Positions 26,742 through 35,037 of a DNA stretch of 64,000 nucleotides are shown here, one piece after another (within the stretch, counting starts at the first letter, position 1; the number at the start of each line of letters is the position of its first letter). The notes beneath the pieces are model-generated. The model was given only the letters and a program-made list of their open reading frames with translations, ran no database searches and had not been told where the DNA came from. Source of the stretch: UBA117 sp049975245. Its GTDB lineage: Archaea > Methanobacteriota > Methanobacteria > Methanobacteriales > Methanobacteriaceae. The stretch spans positions 47,069-111,068 of the forward strand of contig JBNGDB010000006.1 of the NCBI GenBank assembly GCA_049975245.1, given 5' to 3'. Both the position numbers and the translations under genes were made by a program.

Positions 26742-27050
26742 ATGGAAATTGATATAAAAGATCAAAAAGAAAATGCGCTATTAAACAGAACCGAAATAAG
26801 TTTCGATTGCATTTACCAAGGAGAAGCTACTCCTAAAGTTTTAGATGTAAAAAACAAATTAGTCGCTATGTTAAATGCTAAAAAAGAATTACTGGTAGTA
26901 GATCAATTAAAACCCAGCTTTGGAGAAGGTCGTGCAGATGGTTACGCCAAACTATACGATTCCGAGGAAAGTTTAGCAGATATTGAAACAAAACATGTTA
27001 TAGAAAAAAATAAAGAACCTCAAAAAGAAGAAGTGGAGGAAGAAGAATGA
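26742..27050 (+). CDS. rps24e: Ribosomal protein S24e
   Basis: A 102-residue small-subunit protein. Core motifs: ENALLNRTEISF, GEATPKVLDVKNKL and VVDQLKPSFGEGRADGYAKLYD; the acidic C-terminal tail is rich in Glu. GAGGT precedes the ATG. The TGA stop overlaps the ATG of S27ae (ATGA). Confidence 0.97.
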   Translation: MEIDIKDQKENALLNRTEISFDCIYQGEATPKVLDVKNKLVAMLNAKKELLVVDQLKPSFGEGRADGYAKLYDSEESLADIETKHVIEKNKEPQKEEVEEEE

Positions 27051-27208
27051 AAAAAAGTGAACTCTACGAGGTTAAAGATAATAAATTAATCAGAAAAAAC
27101 CCTTTCTGTGTTAGATGTTCCAGCGGTGTTTTCATGGCAGATCATGGAGATAGATATGCCTGTGGAAAATGTGGATACACTGAATGGAAGACTAAAGAAA
27201 AAAAATAA
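27047..27208 (+). CDS. rps27ae: Ribosomal protein S27ae
   Basis: A 53-residue zinc-ribbon protein. The four zinc ligands are in FCVRCSSGV and YACGKCGY; HGDRYACGKCGYTEW is the family signature. It starts at the ATG overlapping the S24e stop and ends just before paired T-runs. Archaeal S27ae lacks the ubiquitin fusion seen in eukaryotes. Confidence 0.97.
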   Translation: MKKSELYEVKDNKLIRKNPFCVRCSSGVFMADHGDRYACGKCGYTEWKTKEKK

Positions 27209-27220
27209 TACTTAAAACTA

Positions 27221-27260
27221 TTTTTTTTCATTGAATTAATTTGATAAAATATTTTTTTTT
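27221..27260 (+). terminator. Oligo-T terminator after the S27ae gene
   Basis: Two runs of 8 and 9 T residues (27221-27228 and 27252-27260) follow the last ribosomal gene of the operon. They are typical of archaeal factor-independent termination ahead of argH. Confidence 0.55.
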
Positions 27261-27308
27261 ATTATGGAAGACAGGAAAGCTGTCTTAAATCTTGGAAGGT
27301 GTTAATTC

Positions 27309-28715
27309 TTGAATCTGAGGGATGGAAGGCTGAAAAAGCAGATGAGTAAAGAAGCAGCTTTATTTACTTCATCTTTGGAATTTGATCTAAGAATATTTGA
27401 AGCCGACGTGGAATGTAATATTGCACATACCACCATGTTAAAAGAAGAAGGCATAATTCCAGAGGAAGATGCTAAAAGTATAATTAAAACCCTCATGGAA
27501 TTAAAAAATGAAGGTATCCATGCTCTAGATCTGGATCCTTCAGTAGAAGATATACATATGGCAGTTGAAAATTATGTTACCAGTAAAATTGGAGAAACTG
27601 CAGGTTTTATGCACACTGCCAAATCAAGAAATGATCAAGTGGCAACTGACCTTCGACTAGTACTAAAAAAAGAGATCAGATTAATTAAAGAGGATATTTT
27701 AAAATTTATTGCTAAAATTTTAGATATGGCTGAAGAACATACTGAAACTGTGCTGGTGGGATACACTCACCTTCAGCATGCCCAACCTACAACATTAGCC
27801 CACCATCTTCTGGCATATGCCAACGCCCTTAAACGGGATTATGAAAGATTAAATGATGCTTTTAAACGTGTGGACATGAATCCTCTGGGCTCTGCAGCTA
27901 TGACCACTACTACTTTTCCAATTAACAGAGAACGTACTACTGAACTATTAGGTTTCAGTAAAGTTATGGATAACTCCATAGATGGTGTAAGTTCCAGAGA
28001 TTTTATTGCTGAAACTGTTTTTGCTCTCAGTTTACTCTCCTCTAATCTTAGTAAAATTTGTGAAGAACTAATAATATGGAGCACATTTGAATTTAATTAC
28101 ATTGAAATTTCTGATGAATATTCATCTACGTCCTCAATAATGCCTCAGAAAAAGAATCCTGACGTTGCTGAAATAGCAAGAGCCAAATCTGCAATTCTTA
28201 ACGGAGAACTAATGACCATACTCACAATTTTAAAGGCCATACCATACAGTTACAATCGTGACCTGCAAGAGATCACTCCACACTTGTGGAACTCAATTGA
28301 CACATCCAAGGATATGTTAAGTATAGTATCGGATATGCTCACTAGCATTAAGGTGAATAAAGAACAGTGCCTGGAAAATGCCAATTCCAATTTCTCAACA
28401 GTGACTGACGTGGCAGATTTAATTGTCCGGGAAAAAAATATACCATTCCGTGTTGCTCATAAAATAGTGGGAAGAATGGTAACCCAAGCTATAAATAATA
28501 ATCTAAAACCTACTGATATAGATTCTAAGTTTATAGATGAAATATCCGTAGATATAACTGGCAATAAGCTAGATTTAGATGATAATCTTTTAAAAAAGGC
28601 TTTAAATCCGCATGAAAATATTAAAATGAGAAATGTGTGGGGAGGATGTTCTCCTAGAGCCGTAAAAGATGTTATTAACCGTTTAAGACAATTTATAAAT
28701 AATAAAAGAACTTAG
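27309..28715 (+). CDS. argH: Argininosuccinate lyase
   Basis: A 468-residue fumarase/aspartase-superfamily enzyme releasing arginine and fumarate from argininosuccinate. Motifs: HTAKSRNDQVATDLRL (about 97-112), VGYTHLQHAQP (about 152-162) with the catalytic His, and the flexible-loop signature SSIMPQKKNPD (about 277-287). The start is TTG at 27309 with AAGGTG 7 bases upstream. Confidence 0.97.
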   Translation: MNLRDGRLKKQMSKEAALFTSSLEFDLRIFEADVECNIAHTTMLKEEGIIPEEDAKSIIKTLMELKNEGIHALDLDPSVEDIHMAVENYVTSKIGETAGFMHTAKSRNDQVATDLRLVLKKEIRLIKEDILKFIAKILDMAEEHTETVLVGYTHLQHAQPTTLAHHLLAYANALKRDYERLNDAFKRVDMNPLGSAAMTTTTFPINRERTTELLGFSKVMDNSIDGVSSRDFIAETVFALSLLSSNLSKICEELIIWSTFEFNYIEISDEYSSTSSIMPQKKNPDVAEIARAKSAILNGELMTILTILKAIPYSYNRDLQEITPHLWNSIDTSKDMLSIVSDMLTSIKVNKEQCLENANSNFSTVTDVADLIVREKNIPFRVAHKIVGRMVTQAINNNLKPTDIDSKFIDEISVDITGNKLDLDDNLLKKALNPHENIKMRNVWGGCSPRAVKDVINRLRQFINNKRT

Positions 28716-28856
28716 ATTGTCTATTTAATTACTAAATTTATATAAAGCTAATTTCCATAAATTCTAATAAATTAGATATAATTTAAAATATTTAACATAT
28801 AGGGCTAGGAAACCATCAAAATACTTGAAATCGTATCCTCAACAGTTTCTATGAAT

Positions 28857-29051
28857 CTATTTTAGATCATCGATCTTACAATATTCTGAATCTTTATCTT
28901 TACAATAATTTTTTTTGATTTCAGCGGCTAATTCTTTATCTTCAATTACAATTGCTCCGGTGTAACCACATGTATTACATTGCCATATGGACCACATTTG
29001 GGGAATAGTCCATTTTATATTGGAAGAACCACAATTAGGGCAAAATTTCAT
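28857..29051 (-). CDS. Small TFIIB/TFIIS-type zinc-ribbon protein
   Basis: A 64-residue protein with two CxxC knuckles, FCPNCGSS and QCNTCGYTG, spanning about 25 residues, then a charged C-terminal tail. It resembles archaeal transcription-type zinc ribbons, but has no domain that names its role. An upstream in-frame ATG (29066) would add MKDVK. A TATA element at 29071-29079 places the predicted transcript start close to 29051, so I prefer ATG 29051 with a very short or absent leader. Divergent from the DUF3096-like gene. Confidence 0.75.
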   Translation of the reverse strand: MKFCPNCGSSNIKWTIPQMWSIWQCNTCGYTGAIVIEDKELAAEIKKNYCKDKDSEYCKIDDLK

Positions 29052-29068
29052 TTTCACATCTTTCATAA

Positions 29069-29081
29069 ATTTTATATAGTT
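29069..29081. promoter_or_regulatory. Shared divergent TATA element
   Basis: TTTATATA (29071-29078) reads as TATATAAA on the other strand. Its distance to the two flanking starts (29051 minus, 29102 plus) is about 23-26 bases in each direction, the distance from TATA to transcript start. A single element could therefore drive two leaderless mRNAs. Confidence 0.5.
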
Positions 29082-29101
29082 TCTTCCTCATAATAAACAT
29101 C

Positions 29102-29242
29102 ATGAACGACAAAATAGACCCTAGAATTATCGGAATAATTGCATTAATCATTGGTATATTTATGCTTATATATCCACAGTTGGTAGGATATTTAGTGGGG
29201 ATCTTTTTAATAATCTACGGGCTATTAACCCTTTTTAAATAA
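29102..29242 (+). CDS. 46-residue DUF3096-like membrane miniprotein
   Basis: The frame begins MNDKIDPRIIG and consists of two hydrophobic helices (IIALIIGIFMLIY, LVGIFLIIYGLL) joined by PQLVGY, the pattern of DUF3096 small membrane proteins found in many methanogens and bacteria. There is no ribosome binding site, but the ATG lies about 24 bases beyond a TATA box, so the mRNA is probably leaderless. The 3' end overlaps the convergent PP-loop gene by 18 bases. Function unknown. Confidence 0.7.
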   Translation: MNDKIDPRIIGIIALIIGIFMLIYPQLVGYLVGIFLIIYGLLTLFK

Positions 29243-30250
29243 GCTCCATGATAGATCCAACGCTTCGCCTGGTTCTAATGCACCAGCTCTAGTTTCTCTA
29301 AGAATTCTCTGTAGGGAAAACTTCTTCATATGTGGATATTTTTTATGAACCTCATACAAAAGAGGGCACCCATAAACTCCAGAGCTTGTAATATGGTAAT
29401 TTCCAGCTAGATTTTTTATTTCTGTTTTATTAGCAGATAATAAAGCGGGTAGATTTATTCTAATTAGCTGATTTTCCATTAATATAGACTGCGAACCACT
29501 GGAAAGAATATCCCCAAAGATGAATAATGGAATTTCATTTTCTTCGGTGAAACTAAAAATCTTATCTTCAATAATTTTAGAACACCTTCCACAAGGATGA
29601 TATTTACCATTTAAAGACTCATCTATTAATTTTTTCATGTCCACTTTAAGGTAATGATGCTCTACACCTAACTTACGGCAAAGTTTATCTATTTTTGCAT
29701 GGAAATGTTTTGGAAGGATTATACTGCCAGGATCAACAGTTACTGCCAAGGGATTAAAACCTAAAAACTTAGAAATAATTAAAGAAAAACTACTATCAAC
29801 ACCACCAGATAAAGCCACTACAGCTTTTTGTTCTTTAGCTTCTGTATAAAATCTATTTTGAATAAATTCTCTAAAATCAAATTTGTAAATGTTATCTATA
29901 CGGTATTTTAATAAGTCTGACAAATTTTTTAGTTGTTCTATATTACTTTCTTCAATGACTGTTTCTAAATTTTTCAGTGATAGTTCCATGTTATATTTGC
30001 GCGTTATCATGTCCAAATTAGAAACAACGTGTATAGAACTTACTCCAAGTTCTTCTTTGAGTTTGCCGACAACCCATCCACCTTTGCCAATTATATTAGA
30101 TTTTTCAGATCTATCAGCTGCTACGATGATTAATTCATTATTTCTTTCATTAAAAATTAATTTAAGTATATCAGACTTGACATCTTTGTGTCCTATCTCG
30201 CTTCTTATTTTCTCTATTTTTTTAATGATCTCAGATTTTTCCCATTGCAA
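29225..30250 (-). CDS. KH-domain / PP-loop ATPase fusion
   Basis: A 341-residue protein. The N-terminal part has a KH-like RNA-binding motif (NIIGKGGWVVGKLKEELG, about residues 52-69). It is followed by a PP-loop pyrophosphatase domain with SGGVDSSFSL (about 151-160), as in tRNA-modifying and amide-forming adenylating enzymes, and a CxxC pair (HPCGRCSK). A further Cys near the C-terminus (YGCPLLY) could complete a metal or disulfide site. A role in RNA modification by thiolation or amidation is inferred. The start is TTG at 30250 with AAGGTTGAT upstream. Confidence 0.8.
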   Translation of the reverse strand: MQWEKSEIIKKIEKIRSEIGHKDVKSDILKLIFNERNNELIIVAADRSEKSNIIGKGGWVVGKLKEELGVSSIHVVSNLDMITRKYNMELSLKNLETVIEESNIEQLKNLSDLLKYRIDNIYKFDFREFIQNRFYTEAKEQKAVVALSGGVDSSFSLIISKFLGFNPLAVTVDPGSIILPKHFHAKIDKLCRKLGVEHHYLKVDMKKLIDESLNGKYHPCGRCSKIIEDKIFSFTEENEIPLFIFGDILSSGSQSILMENQLIRINLPALLSANKTEIKNLAGNYHITSSGVYGCPLLYEVHKKYPHMKKFSLQRILRETRAGALEPGEALDLSWSLFKKG

Positions 30251-30360
30251 CTTATCAACCTTATCAATGATTTATCCAGAATGTAATTTATCTAATTAAT
30301 GATACGGATTAAAATAATAAAAAATTGATACTATTTTATATTATTTAGAATAAATATTTC

Positions 30361-30370
30361 TATAAATATA
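30361..30370 (+). promoter_or_regulatory. Candidate TATA box of the surface-glycan operon
   Basis: TATAAATATA lies about 45 bases ahead of the GTG start of the exosortase-family gene. A leader of about 20 bases carrying TTGGTG would result. Confidence 0.45.
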
Positions 30371-30409
30371 TCTGAATATGTTAAAAATTAGGTTTATCTT
30401 GGTGTTTAT

Positions 30410-31423
30410 GTGAAAATCAAATACTTAGCCATATTTATTGCTTTATTAATCTTAACATTATTCATATCTATAAATAGTGGTTATGCTGCACATAGGGGTG
30501 AAATAATAGAATTAACTCCTATAGGAGAGCCCTATAATGAAGAAGGGCCCATACAGTTTAGATGTGTGCTAAAAAATGTGGGTGATAAAAAATTACCTAG
30601 CGCAGGTAGTAATTATCTCGTACTAACCATATTAGATCCAGATAATAATGTTGTAAAAACCGTAAATGACTATAATGTTCCAAGATTAGACCCTAATGAA
30701 ACCTACACCTATGTGTGGGATACTACTAATACTGATTTTCCGGTTAAAGGATACTATACAATACGCGCTGAATGGTATTATCCAAGTGGGAGTGATACTA
30801 AATCTACTTCATTCTACTCAATTCCCTCCCCATGGTTTATTGTGGCAATCGCTGGCTTTCTAATGGCCATAGCTGCAATAGCCCGTAAAAGGAGATGGTG
30901 GCTGACCTTTTATGCTGCTGGAGCAGTGGCAATAGTTTCATTTATTATATCCTTTCTACTGCTTACTGGATATGACACTTACATTATGGGGATAGAAGCA
31001 TTAAATATTGCGTATATTGCCTCATTTTTAGGATTACCCTCTACATTTCTACCTCCAAATGCTTTTATCTTTCCAGACCCTACAGGCTGGAGTATTTTTG
31101 GAATAGGATTTGAATGTTCCTCCATAATAGAGATCAGCGTCCTTGCCGGATTATTACTATTATATCCTGGTTACAGTTTTAGTCGAAAAGTAAAATATGC
31201 ATCTATAGGAATTGGCATAACCTATGTGGCAAATTTAATTAGGATGTTGAGCATAGTTTATATTGTAAATATATTCGGAAAAACTTCTCTTTATTTTGCC
31301 CATGCAATAGTGGGCAAATTAATATTCTTTGCATTTGTGGTGGTTTTATACTGGTATTTATTAACCAGGCCCACCATGGGAATTGTAAGAGATAAAATAA
31401 AATCTGGAAAATTTGAATATTAG
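30410..31423 (+). CDS. Exosortase/archaeosortase-family membrane protein with extracellular N-terminal beta domain
   Basis: A 337-residue protein with a signal-like N-terminal helix (residues 5-26) and a beta-rich CARDB/BsuPI-like domain (about 30-137). About seven membrane helices follow. The transpeptidase-like triad of exosortases is visible: Cys236 in IGFECSSIIE, Arg278 in VANLIRML and His298 in YFAHAIVGK. Archaeosortases process C-terminal sorting signals of surface proteins. Here the gene is directly followed by a GT2 gene, an arrangement like the XrtG/glycosyltransferase pair of Firmicutes. No substrate with a sorting signal is seen in the window. GTG start with TTGGTG upstream. Confidence 0.82.
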   Translation: MKIKYLAIFIALLILTLFISINSGYAAHRGEIIELTPIGEPYNEEGPIQFRCVLKNVGDKKLPSAGSNYLVLTILDPDNNVVKTVNDYNVPRLDPNETYTYVWDTTNTDFPVKGYYTIRAEWYYPSGSDTKSTSFYSIPSPWFIVAIAGFLMAIAAIARKRRWWLTFYAAGAVAIVSFIISFLLLTGYDTYIMGIEALNIAYIASFLGLPSTFLPPNAFIFPDPTGWSIFGIGFECSSIIEISVLAGLLLLYPGYSFSRKVKYASIGIGITYVANLIRMLSIVYIVNIFGKTSLYFAHAIVGKLIFFAFVVVLYWYLLTRPTMGIVRDKIKSGKFEY

Positions 31424-31432
31424 GTGTTTTTG

Positions 31433-32947
31433 ATGGAAGATCCGCTATGGGTTAGTTTAATGGTCTGGACAACATGGATACTTATAGCTATAATAATAGA
31501 CGGCCTTCTCATTCCCATAAAATTATATTATTCACGTAAATCTATTTTAAAGATAGATAGAGAATCTATAAAAGATGAATCTCTGCCTAATATTAGTGTA
31601 GTTATACCTGCGCATAATGAAGAGGAAATTATCCACCAATGTATCATGTCGCTACTGGTAACTGAATATCCTAATAATAAAATAGAATTAATAGTGGTGG
31701 ACGACGGATCATCTGATAATACGGTGAATGTAGTAAAAAAATGTCAAGTTGATGCTATTTTATATGGGAAAGAACTTAGGATAATTGAAAAATCCCATAC
31801 TGGTAAAGTGCACACCTTAAATACTGGAATCAGACAGACCAAAGGGGATGTAATCATCACTATTGATGCTGATATTATGGTGGCAAAGGAAGCTCTTAAA
31901 AATATAGCCAAACCATTCGTGGAAGACCCGGAAATAGGTGCAGCTACCGGTTATATTGAAATTAAGTGGGATGAAAATAAAAAAGATAATTTTCTTCAAA
32001 TGTTTTTCTCTAAATCTGAATTTCTGGAATATTTAAGTTCATTTAATTTTGAGAGAAGTTATCAATCCTTTGTTTATTCAATTTATACTATGTCAGGGGC
32101 TTTTTCAGCCTTTAGAAGGAGTATTATTGGAAAAATCGGGGGATACTGGCCGGTTACCGTTTCAGAAGACATGCACGCTACAATGATGCTACACAAAAAA
32201 AAGATTAAAATAGTAAACGTCCCTGACGCAGTGGCGTTTGCTGATGCCATAACTGACTATGATACTCTTTATTCTCAGAGGGTGAGATGGGCCAGGGGAC
32301 AATTAGAAGTAGCATCCATGAAAAATGAGGAACCAAGGGTTAATCAGGAAACATTAAAAGATATTTTAGGAATAGTTAAAGATCAAAGAGATCCTAAACT
32401 TATGAACCTTGCTGGTTCCTACCTTAAATCTAAATTAGTTAATTATTTTAAAACGCTCAAAAAGAAAACATTCAAATATTACGATTTAATGGGACTTCCC
32501 AGAATCGTATTTATAGACCATACCATTGCCTTTCCCAGGTTAATATGGGTGTTTATATTGCTCATGTTCCCGGTGATGGGTTTATATACTGAAATTTTAC
32601 CGTTAGTTGCTTTATTAATGTATATTTTCTATGTTTTAATCGATTCGGTGGTTATTATATTTGCATATCATCATTCCAATCCATCTACACAGAATAAAAT
32701 TGAAGAATCCTATCACTATGTTTTTTTATTGCCAATTTATCGACTTATAATATTCTGTTTTAGATTATCTGCATTTTTACACATTTTAAACGAGCCTGCT
32801 GGATGGAAAGTCGAGGGACCTATAAATGGATTTAAAAATGGGGTAAAAGATGCAAGGAATGATATAGGTGTAAGTGTATCCAGCACCATATTCCATATCG
32901 GAAACTTTTTTAACTCCATAAATCTTATTAAAAAGAGGGGTAAATAA
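31433..32947 (+). CDS. Processive-type family 2 glycosyltransferase, membrane-anchored
   Basis: About 504 residues. An N-terminal membrane segment, then a GT-A domain with VVIPAHNEE (about 50), VVDDGSSDNT, TIDADI and the ED...Q..RW set (SEDMHAT, SQRVRWARGQ) of BcsA/hyaluronan-synthase-like enzymes, followed by three or so C-terminal membrane helices. It would build a polysaccharide at the inner face of the membrane. An in-frame GTG at 31424 overlaps GGTG, which better serves as ribosome binding site for the ATG at 31433. Adjacent to the exosortase-family gene and overlapping the acyltransferase by one base. Confidence 0.88.
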   Translation: MEDPLWVSLMVWTTWILIAIIIDGLLIPIKLYYSRKSILKIDRESIKDESLPNISVVIPAHNEEEIIHQCIMSLLVTEYPNNKIELIVVDDGSSDNTVNVVKKCQVDAILYGKELRIIEKSHTGKVHTLNTGIRQTKGDVIITIDADIMVAKEALKNIAKPFVEDPEIGAATGYIEIKWDENKKDNFLQMFFSKSEFLEYLSSFNFERSYQSFVYSIYTMSGAFSAFRRSIIGKIGGYWPVTVSEDMHATMMLHKKKIKIVNVPDAVAFADAITDYDTLYSQRVRWARGQLEVASMKNEEPRVNQETLKDILGIVKDQRDPKLMNLAGSYLKSKLVNYFKTLKKKTFKYYDLMGLPRIVFIDHTIAFPRLIWVFILLMFPVMGLYTEILPLVALLMYIFYVLIDSVVIIFAYHHSNPSTQNKIEESYHYVFLLPIYRLIIFCFRLSAFLHILNEPAGWKVEGPINGFKNGVKDARNDIGVSVSSTIFHIGNFFNSINLIKKRGK

Positions 32948-33561
32948 TGCCAAGTTTTAGAGAATTTTTTTTCAAAAATGAGACTAACAAAATACCGGTA
33001 AGGACCGAAGTAGTTGATAACGTAGATATCGGCGTTAAATATCGTAAAGGAAGTAAATCTCCCCTTATTGGCAAAAATCCACTTATAAGATCCAATACAA
33101 TTATTTATGATGATGTTAGAATAGGTGACAATTTTAAAACCGGTCACAATGTTATTGTCAGAGAAAAAACTAATATTGGCAACGACGTTCTTATTGGTAC
33201 TAACTCTGTAATTGAGGGCCACTGTCATATTGGAAATAATGTGAGTATCCAGTCCAATGTTTACATTCCAACCAATGTTTTAATTGAAGACAATGTATTT
33301 ATAGGACCCTGCGCATGTTTTACAAATGACAAGTATCCTATAAGAGTTGATTATAGACTTAAAGGTCCTATTATTCGTAGAGGAGCGTCTATTGGAGCTA
33401 ATTCTACCTTTTTATCTAATGTGGAAGTGGGGGAAGGAGCAATGGTTGCTGCAGGAGCAATTGTAACCAGAAGTGTCCCCCCATGGTACCTGGCTATTGG
33501 GGCACCGGCCCGTATAAAACCGCTTCCTCCCTATCTAAAAGTACCCAATAAAATAGATTAA
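32947..33561 (+). CDS. Hexapeptide-repeat acyltransferase (left-handed beta-helix)
   Basis: A 204-residue protein made largely of isoleucine/valine hexapeptide turns (IGDNF, IGNDVLIG, IGNNVSIQ, IEDNVFIG, IGANSTF, VGEGAMVAAGAIVTRSVPP), the signature of WbbJ/LpxA-type O- or N-acetyltransferases. It probably acetylates a sugar of the surface glycan built by the neighbouring transferases. ATG overlaps the preceding stop by one base, so the genes are coupled. Confidence 0.92.
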   Translation: MPSFREFFFKNETNKIPVRTEVVDNVDIGVKYRKGSKSPLIGKNPLIRSNTIIYDDVRIGDNFKTGHNVIVREKTNIGNDVLIGTNSVIEGHCHIGNNVSIQSNVYIPTNVLIEDNVFIGPCACFTNDKYPIRVDYRLKGPIIRRGASIGANSTFLSNVEVGEGAMVAAGAIVTRSVPPWYLAIGAPARIKPLPPYLKVPNKID

Positions 33562-33675
33562 ATCCTTTTTATTATTTTAGAAATCTTTTTAAACCATTTA
33601 TTATTTATTAGATGTATTATCTCGCTAAAAAATAACCGAAATTATAATAAAAAATCATGCTGATTTGGTGGAATC

Positions 33676-35037
33676 ATGAATATAATGGACATGAATTATG
33701 ATTTGATGAAAAAATCACTGGAAAAATCTAATTTAAACTTCATGGTAGTAGGATTAGGTAAAGTTGGACTACCATTGGCCCTGGTCTTTGCAGATGTAGG
33801 AATTAATGTAACTGGGGTGGATATTAATCAGGAAACAGTGCATACATTAAATAAAGGGATATTACCCCATTATGAACCAAAAGTTCCGGAATTATTAGAT
33901 AAATGTACACAAAATGGTAAATTTAAAGCAGTTACTGACTCTACCAAAGCTGCTGGATACAATGACGTCATTATAATGGTGGTTCCCACCCTTATAAGTA
34001 GTTCTAAAGAACCAGATATAACTGCCGTGGAAAAAGCATCTGAATCTGTTGGAAAAGGACTTGAAAAAGGATCTATGGTTATCGTAGAAAGTACGGTGCC
34101 TCCTGGGACTACCGAAGGAGTGGTTAAAAATATACTAGAAAATGAAAGCGGTCTTATAGCCGGTGCGGATTTTGGACTGGCATTCTGTCCAGAAAGAGTA
34201 CAATCACCCCAAGTAGTGGATGATATTATTTACAATTACCCTAAAATAGTGGGCGGAATAGATGAAAAAAGCAGCGAAGTGGCATCTAATATCTACAAAC
34301 TTATAAATAAAAAAGGAGTTATAACTGTTAAAAATCCTAAAACAGCGGAAATGGAAAAAGTAGTTGAAAATACATACAGAGACGTTAACATAGCCTTCGC
34401 AAACGAATTAGCCCTTATAAGTGAAAAGTTGGGGATTGATGTAATGGAAGTTATAGAAGTGGCTAACAGTCAACCCTTCTGTAATATTTTAAATCCTGGC
34501 GCAGGGGTTGGGGGCCATTGCATCCCCATGGATCCATATTACCTAATTGATGAGGCTAAAAAAGCCGGTTTAAATGTTAAAATACTGGAAAATGCACGCA
34601 AAATTAATGATTTCATGCCAAAACATGTAGTTGAACTGGTTGAAGACGGATTAAAAGAGATCAACAAGAAAATAAGCAATTCAACAATTGCATTATTAGG
34701 GGTTTCTTACAAGGAAAACACCGATGATTACCGCTATTCCCCCTCGAAAGATATAATTAATTATCTGAATAAAAAAAATGCTCATATCAAGACTTTCGAT
34801 CCATTTATTGAAAATGTGCCTGACTTAAATGTGGAACACTTCAATAAGTTATATGATTGTGTTCAAAACGTTGATTGTATCATCATTGCCACCGTTCATG
34901 AAGAATTCCTGAAAATGAATTTAGAAGAAATTAAATCACTAACAGCTGAAAAATGCTTATTTATTGATGGTAGATGTGTTTTTGATCCATATTCTATTAT
35001 TGAAGCGGGCTTTGTTTTTAGAGGAGTTGGTAGATAA
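33676..35037 (+). CDS. wecC: UDP-N-acetyl-D-mannosamine (UDP-sugar) dehydrogenase
   Basis: A 453-residue NAD-dependent UDP-sugar dehydrogenase, oxidising the sugar to the uronic acid in two steps. Rossmann motif VVGLGKVGLPLA (about 25-36), ESTVPPGTTE (about 138-147), the lysine-containing TAEMEKVVENTYRDVNIAF and the catalytic Cys in GAGVGGHCIPMDPYYL. Sequence features favour the WecC/ManNAc type over UDP-glucose dehydrogenase. Uronic acids are common in archaeal surface glycans. The next gene's ATG starts right after the stop. Confidence 0.9.
   Translation: MNIMDMNYDLMKKSLEKSNLNFMVVGLGKVGLPLALVFADVGINVTGVDINQETVHTLNKGILPHYEPKVPELLDKCTQNGKFKAVTDSTKAAGYNDVIIMVVPTLISSSKEPDITAVEKASESVGKGLEKGSMVIVESTVPPGTTEGVVKNILENESGLIAGADFGLAFCPERVQSPQVVDDIIYNYPKIVGGIDEKSSEVASNIYKLINKKGVITVKNPKTAEMEKVVENTYRDVNIAFANELALISEKLGIDVMEVIEVANSQPFCNILNPGAGVGGHCIPMDPYYLIDEAKKAGLNVKILENARKINDFMPKHVVELVEDGLKEINKKISNSTIALLGVSYKENTDDYRYSPSKDIINYLNKKNAHIKTFDPFIENVPDLNVEHFNKLYDCVQNVDCIIIATVHEEFLKMNLEEIKSLTAEKCLFIDGRCVFDPYSIIEAGFVFRGVGR

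Noticed and set aside
28857..29051. Zinc ribbon at 28857 as a third member of the Cys-rich family linked to the radical SAM enzyme
   Set aside because: Its knuckles (CPNCGSSNIKW, CNTCGYTG) and spacing differ from the CPxCGxKDKxV / CSxCGxxFE pattern of the other two, so it is more likely an ordinary zinc ribbon.
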